Below, piece by piece: positions 55,342 to 64,000 of a stretch of DNA of 64,000 nt. This DNA comes from Tubulanus polymorphus. Taxonomy: Eukaryota; Nemertea; Palaeonemertea; Tubulaniformes; Tubulanidae. Within the stretch, counting starts at the first letter, position 1. Each line of letters begins with the position of its first letter. Below the pieces are notes generated by a model. It made no database searches and was not told where the DNA came from. It saw nothing but the letters and a program-made list of their open reading frames with translations. Both the position numbers and the translations under genes were made by a program. Location: the NCBI RefSeq assembly GCF_964204645.1, contig NC_134025.1, positions 25,698,001 through 25,762,000 of the forward strand. Direction: 5' to 3'.

Positions 55342-56396
55342 GTTTCATATATCTATGTACGGTAATCATTGTGTGAAATAAACATGTGGGGAATTTTCCG
55401 ATACGATCTAAAGATATTTTTAATTGGATGATAAAACATATGTGCTTTTCAAAGCAAAATTAAAATCGAAGTTTTAGCCGAGTTTCTCAACTAATTTTGT
55501 AACGATATGATGGATGGCAGTATGCACACCAAGCGATGTGTTTTCAATTTCGAAATTGTTGAAAACATAAGACCGGGATCAACGATATCAAATTAAGCTC
55601 CTCCGCCCCGTGGCGTATAGGATGGGATAGTGATCGAGACATCTCTTCACTAGTTTGCAACTTGAGTGAGGTGCTATTTAATCAATACGGGGCGTTGAAA
55701 GTACCTCATCTGGATTTTGATTCCATTCCAGGTTGAAAACGACCACGAAAAGACAAATCAGACCGGATGAAGCCGCTGCCCGGTTCGCCAGCCACACTTT
55801 CTGCGTCTCGCATCACTGGGGCATAAGCCTTTATTTCCCTTTGCAAAGCAGTCCGCTAGCGGTCCAAAACACTTCGAAATTATTCATTAAAGAATCATTT
55901 TGACTTTTCGTACATTAACACAGTCTTTACTTTGAAAATTCAAGAAAACGCGAAACAAATGATTAGATTGGTAAATAGCGTGGTTTTCATAAGAATAAAT
56001 TCTTTAAATATTGCTAGGATTATGAAAATCCAATCTAATCGAAAAAAGAAGCCGTGTGGCTAGCCCTGCCGCAGCGCCAGTAATGAAATCACGCTTCGTT
56101 AGGCCAGGGGGCTGATTGAAGCGAGTTCGGGAGTGATACCGGACCCCTGGCAAGCGAGGCTGGCCCTGCCGAGACCTACAATAGACTGGTTGCCGTGGCG
56201 TAATTGGACAGGCGACCAGTCTAGCGGCGGCGCGGCAATCTCAATCTGAGATAGACGCAATACAATATCAAAATGGCGTGCTTTATCATAAAACGAAAAG
56301 CAAAAACCTCACCTAATTACAAACATTGTCACCCAACTTTCAGACCCCTGAAATCATTATTTCAATATTTGGTAAGTGTTTGAAACATTTGTTTAA
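55342..56396. other. Spacer with a GC-rich, repeat-like block
   Basis: No gene is supported. From about 55590 to 56270 the DNA is noticeably GC-richer than its surroundings. It contains a perfect tRNA-type A-box (TGGCGTAATTGG, near 56194) and a B-box-like GGTTCGCC (near 55794). These are in the wrong order and distance for one tRNA gene. Remnants of tRNA-derived SINEs or another interspersed repeat are the likeliest explanation. Confidence 0.35.
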
Positions 56397-56610
56397 ATGG
56401 CGAAAAATATTCCATCTCAGATACTGTGGGTAATCATTTCAGATGCACATCCTGTAGAACGGTGCACATGTTGCCTGTTGGCGCTCAGTCGAGCATATCG
56501 TCATTCCATCCTAATTTCTAGACCACAATGGGCTTCACCTCAGTGTGTTGTAATGAATTTGTTCTTAAATGATTCTATTGACCGATTACATCGAACAGTG
56601 AAAAAACAGT
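56397..56610 (+). CDS. Putative first exon of an F-box-like protein (partial)
   Basis: The ATG at 56397 opens 71 codons ending in a strong donor (CAGT then GTAAGT, phase 1). The peptide starts MAKNIPSQILWVIISDAHPV, with CCLLALSRAYRHSILI after it. The spacing of I-P-x-x-I-L, the hydrophobic block and the C-x-x-x-L-S-R-x-Y-R element resembles an F-box, but weakly. The partner exon is not established. The acceptor at 56873-56875 keeps the frame open for 67 codons through the 82-bp repeats. The terminal exon at 63022 cannot follow directly, because the junction would create a stop. It may be a real gene start, a fragment or a pseudogene. Confidence 0.4.
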
Positions 56611-56926
56611 GTAAGTTTATTTCATCTTTTAAATGTACTCTTCATCAGTTTCTGAAATAATATGATATTTAGACTGTTCATGTTTCTTCATTACTTTCTT
56701 GTTTATATTTAATGTTCAACTCTGGATGCAAAACCTAAAGTGTGGATAGAAAAACCCGTGAATCAATGAACTGCAGATTGGAGCGAACAATTAAATTTGT
56801 AAGTTTGAATTTTAAATTCAATATTTCTGCAGTTATTTTAAGGGAAGGAAACAATCCTAGGTTTGTCTATTGTAGGTATCACTTCAACTTGTTCAATGGG
56901 ATTTTTGATTAAGCACAGGCCAACAA

Positions 56927-57090
56927 GGAATCAGTGTTTCACAATCAGACTTTTTTGGTTTCGCACTGGACATCAGGAATCACTCGTGGATTCAGCACAG
57001 GACAACATGGAATCAGTGTTTCACAATCAGACTTTTTTGATTCAGCACATGACATCAGGAATCACTATAGGTGGAAATTCAAGATAAGTT
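56927..57090 (+). repeat. 82-bp tandem repeat, two units (left copy)
   Basis: Units begin GGAATCAGTGTTTCAC at 56927 and 57009. Each unit contains two diverged half-units of about 41 bases around TTC-x-GCAC-x-GGACA. The period is not a multiple of three, so successive units are read in different frames. The same repeat recurs, with three units, at 63425-63650. Confidence 0.85.
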
Positions 57091-57420
57091 ACATCTTTAT
57101 TTTATCAGTTGTTGACTTGATTTTAAGGGACCAGTTTTATAGTGAATGATGTAGGCCTAAACCATGTTTTGAAATGAGATCACAGAAACCTGTTACATTT
57201 ATTCAATCATTTCATATTTCTTAATATCAATGAATATTTGGCTAGGATTAGTTCATGGTTGGGATTGTTATTTCAGTAAGCGGGTATCAAGGTTTTCTAA
57301 ATTGCGATCAACTAAAATGTTATTTCTCATCAATATGAAACTGGTTCCTGATGTCAATAATACAACTGTTATCAATCATGTTCCTTCGTGACAATCTATA
57401 GTTAGAATTTCTGTAGATTA
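57057..57420 (+). repeat. Long direct repeat, left copy
   Basis: This segment, from CAGGAATCACTATAGG to TTTCTGTAGATTAA, is nearly identical to 63636-64000 at the window's right edge, with only scattered substitutions and one-base indels. The right copy probably continues past the window. Together with the 82-bp units it makes a duplicated block of about 500-580 bases, 6.5 kb apart. Confidence 0.9.
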
Positions 57421-57606
57421 AACTGCTGTACTTATTTCATACTGATTGAACAGTTACAGATACATGTGTAATATTGTGTACAGATACAGAGTACAGATCA
57501 CTGCATTACTTCATCCTGTGATTGAACAGTGATTTAATCTTCTCTCATCTTCACTAGATTCCCATCCGTCTAACTAAAACATCATTTCATTTCAACTCAT
57601 CTAACC
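57408..57606 (+). repeat. Inverted repeat, left arm
   Basis: This is reverse-complementary to 61643-61835 over about 190 bases (for example GATTGAACAGTTACAGATAC here and its complement there), with scattered mismatches. The segment continues the direct repeat above, so the right arm is an inverted partial copy of the same family. Confidence 0.85.
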
Positions 57607-57862
57607 GCGGGGTTTGGGGAGGGTGGGTAGGGATGGGGGGAGGGAGGGCGGGAGGGATGGGGTGAGGGAGGGCGGGAGGAATGGGTTGAGGGAGGGCGGG
57701 AGGGATGGGGTGAGGGAGAGCGGGAGGGATGCGGTGAGGGAAGGCGGGAGGGATGCGGTGAGGGAAGGCGGGAGGGATGCGGTGAGGGAGGGATGGGGTG
57801 AGGGAGGGCGGGATGGGGTGAGGGAGGGTGGGAGGGATGGGGTGAGGGAGGGCGGGAGGGAT
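57603..57862 (+). repeat. G-rich minisatellite, unit about 28 bp
   Basis: About nine degenerate units of the type GGGATGGGGTGAGGGAGGGC, all G-rich on the plus strand, with many G-quadruplex-capable GGG runs. Long open frames across it on both strands are artefacts of the repeat. Confidence 0.95.
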
Positions 57863-58357
57863 CATTACCAACAATGCGCGACTTCAACAATACACGTGCG
57901 TTTAAAATATTTCATGCGGCTCATTGAAACACAGAAGCTGGAAATTTGAAAAATCCCTATTACTGTCTTGCAGTTTGTGGAAACTGAATATTGCATACTC
58001 TATCCTGTTTTATAGATTCCGGTTAGATGAAAGACTACCATACTACTTGCACCCCTAGTTAGAAAAAATGAATGCTGATTGATATAAATTTGTCCACAGG
58101 AGAAAATCGCGAGTCACTTCCATTTAGCGCCTGAAGTTGCAACTTTCAGGGTATCTTTCAGCTTATTGATGCCGTCTGGATCAAGAAGTTTTCCTAAGGA
58201 AAACAATTCCAATCTTTTTTACATAAATCTTAGTGCAAATTTCCATTTTGGCACAAAAATTAAAGGCATGGTCCCCATAAAATTTTTTGCCACTTTGGAT
58301 ATTACGCAGCGCTCACGCGGCGGGTGGCGAACTATTCCGTCGCTCATTGTTGGTAAT

Positions 58358-58520
58358 GTGGGGTGAGGGAGGGTGGGATGTAGGGGTGGGGTGGTAGTGC
58401 GTATGGTGGGCTGGAGAGAATGGGTGGTGGTAGAACTTTGGAGGGAGGGGTATGGGCGTGGGGTTTAGGTAGTGTAGGGTGTTGGGTGTAGGTGGGGGGT
58501 GGTTTAGTGTCGGGTACGGT
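58358..58520 (+). repeat. Degenerate G/T-rich minisatellite
   Basis: A second, less regular G-rich tract (GGGTGAGGGAGGGTGGG at its start) on the same strand. It begins immediately after a 20-base inverted copy of the sequence that ends the 57.6-kb array. Confidence 0.8.
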
Positions 58521-59714
58521 GGTTAAGTCAATGGTCTTGAAGTTGAGGATATTTCAGAAAATGTGTCCCATCTTTTTATTATTCTAAGAAAGGATTGATC
58601 ATTATGAAACACGTCATGTGGCCACACGTGACTGCAACATGTCATTGGACTAGTTCTATTTTACTGGACCTTGTTATTTCTATGAGACCCGGGTTCGATC
58701 CCCGGTGAGTGCGCGCATAATTTCACCGTCACTTCTCTCAATCGTTATGAGATAATTGCCCCCAAATTTTTGAATTGGGACGTTTCAATTTTTAGGGCCA
58801 TTATTTAAGGTGTTGAATGATCACAAGTTCTGCTCCTTGGCTCCGATCAAATTATGGCTTAATGCAAAATTCAATGAAACAACAATCATATGTAATAATT
58901 ACTGTTGATATCTGGTGGTTTACTGATACATTTCCAGCAGAAAGATGTATTCTATTTTCATATTTGCTATTTCAGAAATGGCTGTAAATACTGGTTCTAG
59001 TTAAACAACTGTATAGGACGATTTTAGAATTCTTTTAATTTGTAAATAGTGGGTTTTTATCTTATCAACTATATAGGACGACTTACAAAATTGTTGACGA
59101 GAGTCGAGATGCAGTCACATTCATCACTGCTTCCTCTCTTTTCTGCAGATTCTTAGACAGAGACCTACTCTTCATTTTTTGAAGAAGAGTATAGAACTCA
59201 TTAGAATAGTGATACCGGTAGGTTTTGTAATCACTATGGATTTTCAGACACACTTCATTTGCCTTCAGCAGTTTACATGGCACAGTATATCACTATTCAT
59301 AGATATCCTTAATAATAAGTTAAATCCTTTTCAAAAAGATAGGACACATTTTCTGAGAATAAACTTTACAATTTATTGGTGGTATCTAGTGTATTTTGAC
59401 ATTTTTCACGATCTTATCATTTTATGAAAGTCATTTCAATCCTCCGCAGTTATTTAAAATTTGATCAGTGCTCGATCAATTTTTCAGTTTATAATAGCTT
59501 TTAGACTGCGATCAATGTATTATTTGACAGTAGACTCAATTTAGTGAATTATCACATTCAGTGTGTACGTAATTCTTAACTTAGTGATGAGTGATTAGTC
59601 CAGTTCTCTTATTCAAAATATGCAACGCTCAATTTCTCATGTGTGCTCATATAAACTACTCCACGTATGAAAATTCATCTCTAGTGCAACCTTTATATAC
59701 AGTTACTGAACTAC
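58521..59714. other. No gene seen
   Basis: AT-rich spacer. It contains an isolated tRNA-type T-arm/B-box (CCGGGTTCGATCCCCGG near 58690) without the rest of a tRNA. A short duplicated motif, TATAGGACGA, occurs near 59014 and 59071. No supported coding sequence. Confidence 0.5.
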
Positions 59715-59985
59715 CGTCATGAACCAAACTTTGTTTATCAAACCAGGGCCATAAAACTGACTTAACCTTTAATGAAGGCCATCAGCCAAATTTATTCTCA
59801 TGTTATCAAACCAAAGCCATGAGCTATATTTACCTTGCATGGTCACCAAATCAGAACCATGGACCAAACTTTGACTCTTTGGGCACCAAAACAGGGCCGT
59901 GGACCAAACTTTGACTCTGGGCACCAAAACAGGGCCGTGGACCAATTTTAACTCTTTGGTCACCAAAACAGGGCCATGAATGAAA
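59715..59985. repeat. Degenerate tandem repeat, unit about 46 bp
   Basis: Five or six copies of a unit built on CACCAAAACAGGGCCGTGG and ACCAAACTTTGACTC. The best-preserved copies are at 59870-59985, with older ones to the left. Confidence 0.8.
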
Positions 59986-61277
59986 AGTTGTGCAAGTTAT
60001 TTCTGTTGCCTTCACCACTGTATTTGAGAATGAAATGATTTATGTGGAACTAATGACGTAGTTAATGAAAGATTCATCTGTATTAGTGCCGCTGCTGGTA
60101 CAGCTGCTGCAGCTGCTGCTGGTGGTGCAACTAACACAAACTTTTGCTGTTTGTCTCTAAAAGATTAAACTTGATCCCAGTCGGAACTGATGAAAGTTGT
60201 AGTGAGACGACAAAATAAGGAAAAGCCATATGAAAAGAAAAAATATAAAGCGAATGCGTGAGCTTCTAACAACAAAATAAAACAGCATGAAATGCTTATA
60301 TAAAGAGTGGGGTCCGAGAGCAATTCGAAGGTTTAGTGTCCTGCACGCTTAGCGGGCGGGCAGGGGTCTATTCCTACCTCGACTCTAAAGGAGCTAAAAG
60401 TCAGAGAAAAGGGTAAAAACGAAAAACGGCAAATGAAAGAAAATGGCTGGAGTTTGATTTGTTCCACTGGGTTCAAGTGTTAACTTGAAGACAATCAAAT
60501 TTACAATCAAACGGATTATTTATGACGTATATATTTTGTAAACATCAGCAGTTCATAATCAATGATTAATAAATCTTATTAATAAGATTCCATAAAACAA
60601 CTTGTTTACCTCTTGTAGAGAGTATGGAAATATCTCATCTAACTGTCATTGGTCCACACCGGTTTCATGATAAGAGTGACGACGTTGAATTCGTGAAGCA
60701 ACATAAATAGCGTTAATTTGTTTTGATCTCAGCCATCATTCTTGGCTTTGGTTTGTGTTTGCCCTTCTCACAACATTTTGTGAGTGTGGAGGTTTGGTTC
60801 GGGCTTTTTTTCGGGTGAACCCTCCGTATACCTCCCCCTCCCTTACAACATTTTGAATTAAGTTCCTCGGGTTTGGTTTGATGTTTTGTAGATGAAACAA
60901 CTCAAACTCGCATAATTTGATGAAATGAAATCTGTTTACAGACGACTGCTGCAACTTTTCGTGAAACTGAGATATATTGTGAATACTTATTGGAGGGAGT
61001 AGAAATAATAGGAATAATTTGAATGAATTTGATGAAATTGATAAAGAAATCATCTAAAATTCAAGCCATGTGATTTTCAAGACCACACTAGGCATATGAT
61101 CATTTGAATGCCTCCAAAATTGTAGAAAAGTATCTGTGAGTCCCATCAATGATGCAATTGATTAAGATTTCAATTTATATATGAAATTGATATGATCGTG
61201 AAAAATGGCAAATCGTTTTGTAGTTATTGCACAGATGAGAGGTGTCTGAGGAAGAGACAAGAGAGTTGAGGAGAAGG
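59986..61277. other. Spacer with an Ala-coding triplet tract
   Basis: At 60088-60130 a GCT/GCA-rich tract reads Ala-rich on the plus strand. The frame is open from 60034 and closes with TAA about 45 bases past the tract. No start codon or paired splice sites define a gene. The rest is AT-rich, with no recognisable coding content. Confidence 0.4.
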
Positions 61278-61640
61278 CTACGTGGGAGGGCATTAAGGGA
61301 GGGCTAGGTGGGAGGGCATTGAGGGAGGGCTAGGTGGGAGGGCATTGAGGAAGGGAAGGGGTCCGGGATGGTGGGAGGGAAGGGGCGAGGGAGGGCGGGA
61401 GGTAAGGGGCGAGTGAGGGCGGGAGGGAAGGGGCGAAGGACGGCGGGAGGGAAGGGGCGAGGGAGGGTGGGAGGGAAGGGGTGAGGGAGGGCGGGAGGGA
61501 AGGGGTGAGGGAGGGCGGGAGGGAAAGGGTGAGGGAGGGAAGGGGTCTGGGAGGGCGGGAGGGAAGGGGTCTGGGAGGGCGGGTGGGAAGGGGTGAGGGA
61601 GGGCGGGAGGGAAGGGGTCTGGGAGGGTCGGGTCGGGAGG
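61278..61640 (+). repeat. G-rich minisatellite, two unit types
   Basis: Three units of about 37 bases (CTAGGTGGGAGGGCATTGAG) are followed by about ten units of 25-28 bases (GGGAGGGAAGGGGTGAGGGA). It is G-rich on the plus strand and closely related in sequence to the 57.6-kb array. Confidence 0.95.
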
Positions 61641-61642
61641 TT

Positions 61643-61835
61643 AGGTGAGTTGAAATGTTTTAGTTAGACAGATGGGAATCTAATGAAGATGATAGAACAT
61701 TTAATCACTGTTCAATCACAGGAAGAAGTAATGCAGTGGTCTGTACTCTGTATCTGCACACAATGTTACATGTATCTGTAACTGTTCAATCAGTATGGAA
61801 TAAGTACAGCAGTTTAATCTACAGAAATCCTGTAC
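61643..61835 (-). repeat. Inverted repeat, right arm
   Basis: Reverse complement of 57408-57606. It abuts the end of the 61.3-kb minisatellite, just as the left arm abuts the start of the 57.6-kb minisatellite. Confidence 0.85.
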
Positions 61836-62059
61836 TGTTTCTGTCTGATCGATTAATAACTTTGAGATGTTACATATCTGCTCTATTGTCACTGATTATT
61901 GTTTCTTATTCTTTTCAGAATGAAATAAATGCAATAGAATCTACTATTTAAGCGGGCTCATTTAAAAGTTAAGTACAAAACTGGTAATGAATTTCTCTAC
62001 AGAATTCTTCACAGTCTCTGTTATTGTTTTACACTTATTTACAGGATGAGATACACACT

Positions 62060-62063
<4 letters not shown>

Positions 62064-62147
<84 letters not shown>
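62064..62147 (+). repeat. Perfect (CAG)28 run
   Basis: 28 uninterrupted CAG units, preceded by CAA. An acceptor-like ACAG lies at 62041-62044. From there one frame reads DEIHTAT, then about 27 Ala, then GTFFMYEL and a stop after about 10 more codons. The run could lie in an exon encoding poly-Ala, but it could equally be intronic. Its perfection suggests a young, unstable tract. Confidence 0.95.
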
Positions 62148-62149
<2 letters not shown>

Positions 62150-63021
62150 ACTTTTTTTATGTATGAATTATTCTATCTGTTTATTGATTCGGTGTAAAAT
62201 TGCTCTTATTTCATAAAAACTTAACTGACAATTTCTACCATTTGTTTTTAGGAGCTGAAATGAGTGGAACCCTTTACAGAATCTGTGAACAGTAAACATT
62301 TGGAAATTCACTTCACATTTGTTAAAGATGGACATCACTTAAGATCCTCAAAACAAAAACGGTACCAATAAATATCTCTACAGATTCTAGTCTCTGTTTG
62401 ACTGTAAATTTATAAACTCATTTCCTGATTAGAAGCTACAATCAGAGAAGGCAAATTTTCAATCACTTCTATTCTGGTCAAATTTCAAATCATCAGAATT
62501 ATACAAGTTTTGTGTATTCAAGGGCCCAAAATCAAGCTGAGCTTGCAGCAAACATTGCGCTTTACAAATCAAACAAGTCAGAAATGCTGAGTTTTATATT
62601 AATTTCTATTGCAGTAATTTGTGGTGATCTTCAAATCAAGTCCAGAAAATGATGTGTTTGATCGGTCAATGTTGGCATCAACGCTTTACTAGAGGACGCA
62701 GTTTAAAGCTACCATCAAACACTTCAGAAATCTGCATACACTCAACACATTGTGATAAACTACTATTAACCTGGTGGGTTTTCTGTCAATCGAACACAAA
62801 CAAATTGTAGTTTCTATTTATTTCATCAACCTCTTCTAGAATGCAATACACCCAACACTATTGGAGCTGGAGAAATTAAGAATATTCACCTTCAAAGAGT
62901 GAAGAAGCTCCGCTATTCTTTTAAGAAACTATTCTTTTAAGAAAGTAATTTTCTCTATACCTAGTTCTAGCTTTTTATAAAACTTAACAGTTCAATTATT
63001 TATATATGTTTATTTTCTCAG

Positions 63022-63117
63022 AAAGTCATCAGTTCTCTGAACTTCATGACATTATTACTCTTGGGAGTGAAATCCTGCTAGATGGCACTGAGCTAATCCG
63101 ATACAAGTTTAGAAATG
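63022..63117 (+). CDS. Penultimate exon of an unrecognised gene (partial)
   Basis: Flanked by the acceptor TTTTCTCAG and the donor GGTGAGT. Entered after two bases, it reads SHQFSELHDIITLGSEILLD and on to LIRYKFRN, then splices in phase with the exon at 63186 to give ...RYKFRN-E-FLCDSPE.... I do not recognise the family. The previous exon must end in phase 1, and none was found that fits without a stop. Confidence 0.5.
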
Positions 63118-63185
63118 GTGAGTTTTTCATCACTCCATTGTGCTCTTAATTTGAAAATATTCGAACAATCAATTATTCTGTACAG

Positions 63186-63301
63186 AATTTTTGTGTGATT
63201 CTCCGGAAAGAAGTGCGGCTGAAGCTGCTGCTGCTGCTGCTGCCGCCGCCGACGCTGAATCCTTAATCAATTCTGCTGAACACAATTTTGAAAATGATTG
63301 A
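63186..63301 (+). CDS. Last exon of an unrecognised gene, poly-Ala C-terminus
   Basis: The acceptor TACAG at 63181-63185 opens EFLCDSPERSAAE. A run of nine Ala encoded by mixed GCT and GCC codons follows, then DAESLINSAEHNFEND and TGA. Codon mixing within the Ala run and a composed acidic tail argue for real coding sequence. With 63022-63117 it gives the C-terminal 70 or so residues of a protein whose start is not identified; the F-box-like exon at 56397 is a possible but unproven 5' end. Confidence 0.5.
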
Positions 63302-63424
63302 TATTCTTATAGAACTTAGCCCCAATTTCTGATTGCTATAATTTTCTAAATACGTTACTTATTCTTTTCATAGTATAATGATTTATTGCAGCATGAAATT
63401 TATCCAATAGAACAATTTGAAAAA

Positions 63425-63650
63425 GGAATCGTGTTTCACGATCAGACATTTTTGGTTTCGCACTGGACATCAGGAATCACTCTTGGATTCAGCACAGGAC
63501 AACATGGAATCAGTGTTTCACAATCAGACTTTTTTTGATTCAGCACATGACATCAGGAATCACTCTTGGATCCTGCATAAGACAACTAGAAGGAATCAGT
63601 GTTTCACAATCAGACTTTGATTCAGCACATGACATCAGGAATCACTATAG
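63425..63650 (+). repeat. 82-bp tandem repeat, three units (right copy)
   Basis: Units begin at 63425, 63506 and 63592. This is one more unit than at 56927-57090, so the array has changed copy number since duplication. From an acceptor at 63391-63393 a frame stays open for about 48 codons into the first two units (starting HEIYPIEQFEKGIVFHDQTF) before a stop. This may be chance. Confidence 0.85.
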
Positions 63651-64000
63651 GTGGAAATTCAAGATAAGTTACATCTTTATTTATCGGTTGTTGACTTGAT
63701 TTTAAGGGACCAGTTTTATAGTGAATGATATAGGCCTAAACCATGTTCTGAAATGAGATCACAGAAACCTGTTGCATTTATTCAATCATTTCATATTTCT
63801 TAATATCAGTGAATATTTGGCTAGGATTAATTCATGGTTGGGATTGTTATTTCGGTAAGCGGGTATCAAGGTTTTCTAAATTGCGATCAACTAAAATGTT
63901 ATTTCTCATCAATATGAAACTGGTTCCTGATGTCAATAATACAACTGTTATCAATCATGTTCCTTCGTGACAATCTATAGTTAGAATTTCTGTAGATTAA
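63636..64000 (+). repeat. Long direct repeat, right copy (continues past the window)
   Basis: Nearly identical to 57057-57420 and truncated by the window edge at exactly the point where the left copy runs on into the inverted-repeat arm. Confidence 0.9.

Noticed and set aside
56188-56260. tRNA-like gene suggested by a perfect A-box TGGCGTAATTGG
   Set aside because: No B-box at a workable distance downstream.
57587-57949. Long Pro/His/Ser-rich and Gly/Arg-rich frames across the minisatellite
   Set aside because: They are stop-free only because of the G-rich repeat; all frames are open and none has gene context.
58684-58712. tRNA gene suggested by a perfect T-arm CCGGGTTCGATCCCCGG
   Set aside because: No matching 5' acceptor strand, D-arm or anticodon arm upstream; at most a SINE or tRNA fragment.
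60310-60400. Possible tRNA-derived SINE on the minus strand near TTCGAATTGC
   Set aside because: The B-box resemblance is partial and no A-box or tail could be placed.

Overview
This is nuclear DNA from an AT-rich, intron-bearing animal genome. The clearest genes are a neurexin, the ciliary kinesin KIF6 and an ECT2L-type F-box/RhoGEF protein. Short phase-consistent introns, GT-AG junctions, tRNA-independent foldback elements and the protostome-like neurexin N-terminus suggest a marine invertebrate, most plausibly a lophotrochozoan. The sequence alone does not fix the phylum.

Layout. From 1 to about 34.6 kb I see no convincing gene. The stretch contains a probable solo LTR (19829-20300), a hAT-like foldback element (33213-33336) and a few small tandem duplications. 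At 34645-35377 (minus) lies the first coding exon of an alpha-neurexin (signal peptide, laminin-G/LNS1, EGF). Its donor site points left, so much or all of 1-34644 is likely neurexin intron 1. Next, 39548-45013 (minus) is a complete 23-coding-exon ECT2L-like gene (F-box, DUF4347-like region, poly-Asp linker, DH-PH; about 1063 aa). It is head-to-head, across 984 bp, with a complete 21-coding-exon KIF6 gene at 45998-50547 (plus; about 811 aa, close to the family length). At 52206-54259 (plus) is a complete 9-exon PLP-dependent Cys/Met-metabolism enzyme of the cystathionine/methionine gamma-lyase fold (408 aa). It converges tail-to-tail with a two-exon gene at 54372-55341 (minus) encoding a 289-aa secreted, Asp/Asn/Thr-rich, repeat-containing protein with a hydrophobic C-terminal tail.

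From 56.4 kb to the end the DNA is a repeat mosaic. It holds G-rich minisatellites, a direct repeat about 6.5 kb apart, an inverted copy of part of that repeat, a perfect (CAG)28 run and several Ala-coding triplet tracts. Embedded in it are an F-box-like first exon (56397-56610) and two well-phased terminal exons of an unrecognised gene (63022-63117, 63186-63301). I could not join these exons into one gene.

Functional reading. ECT2L and KIF6 form a divergent pair that could share a promoter. KIF6 is a cilia-associated motor, and ECT2L is expected to couple an SCF-type F-box to Rho-GTPase exchange, so a shared role in ciliated or sperm cells is an attractive inference that the sequence does not prove. 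The gamma-lyase-like enzyme and the secreted protein overlap at their 3' ends, with polyadenylation signals on opposite strands only 12 bp apart. All gene models are manual splice reconstructions from consensus sites, reading phase and family similarity recalled from knowledge; no database search was run.
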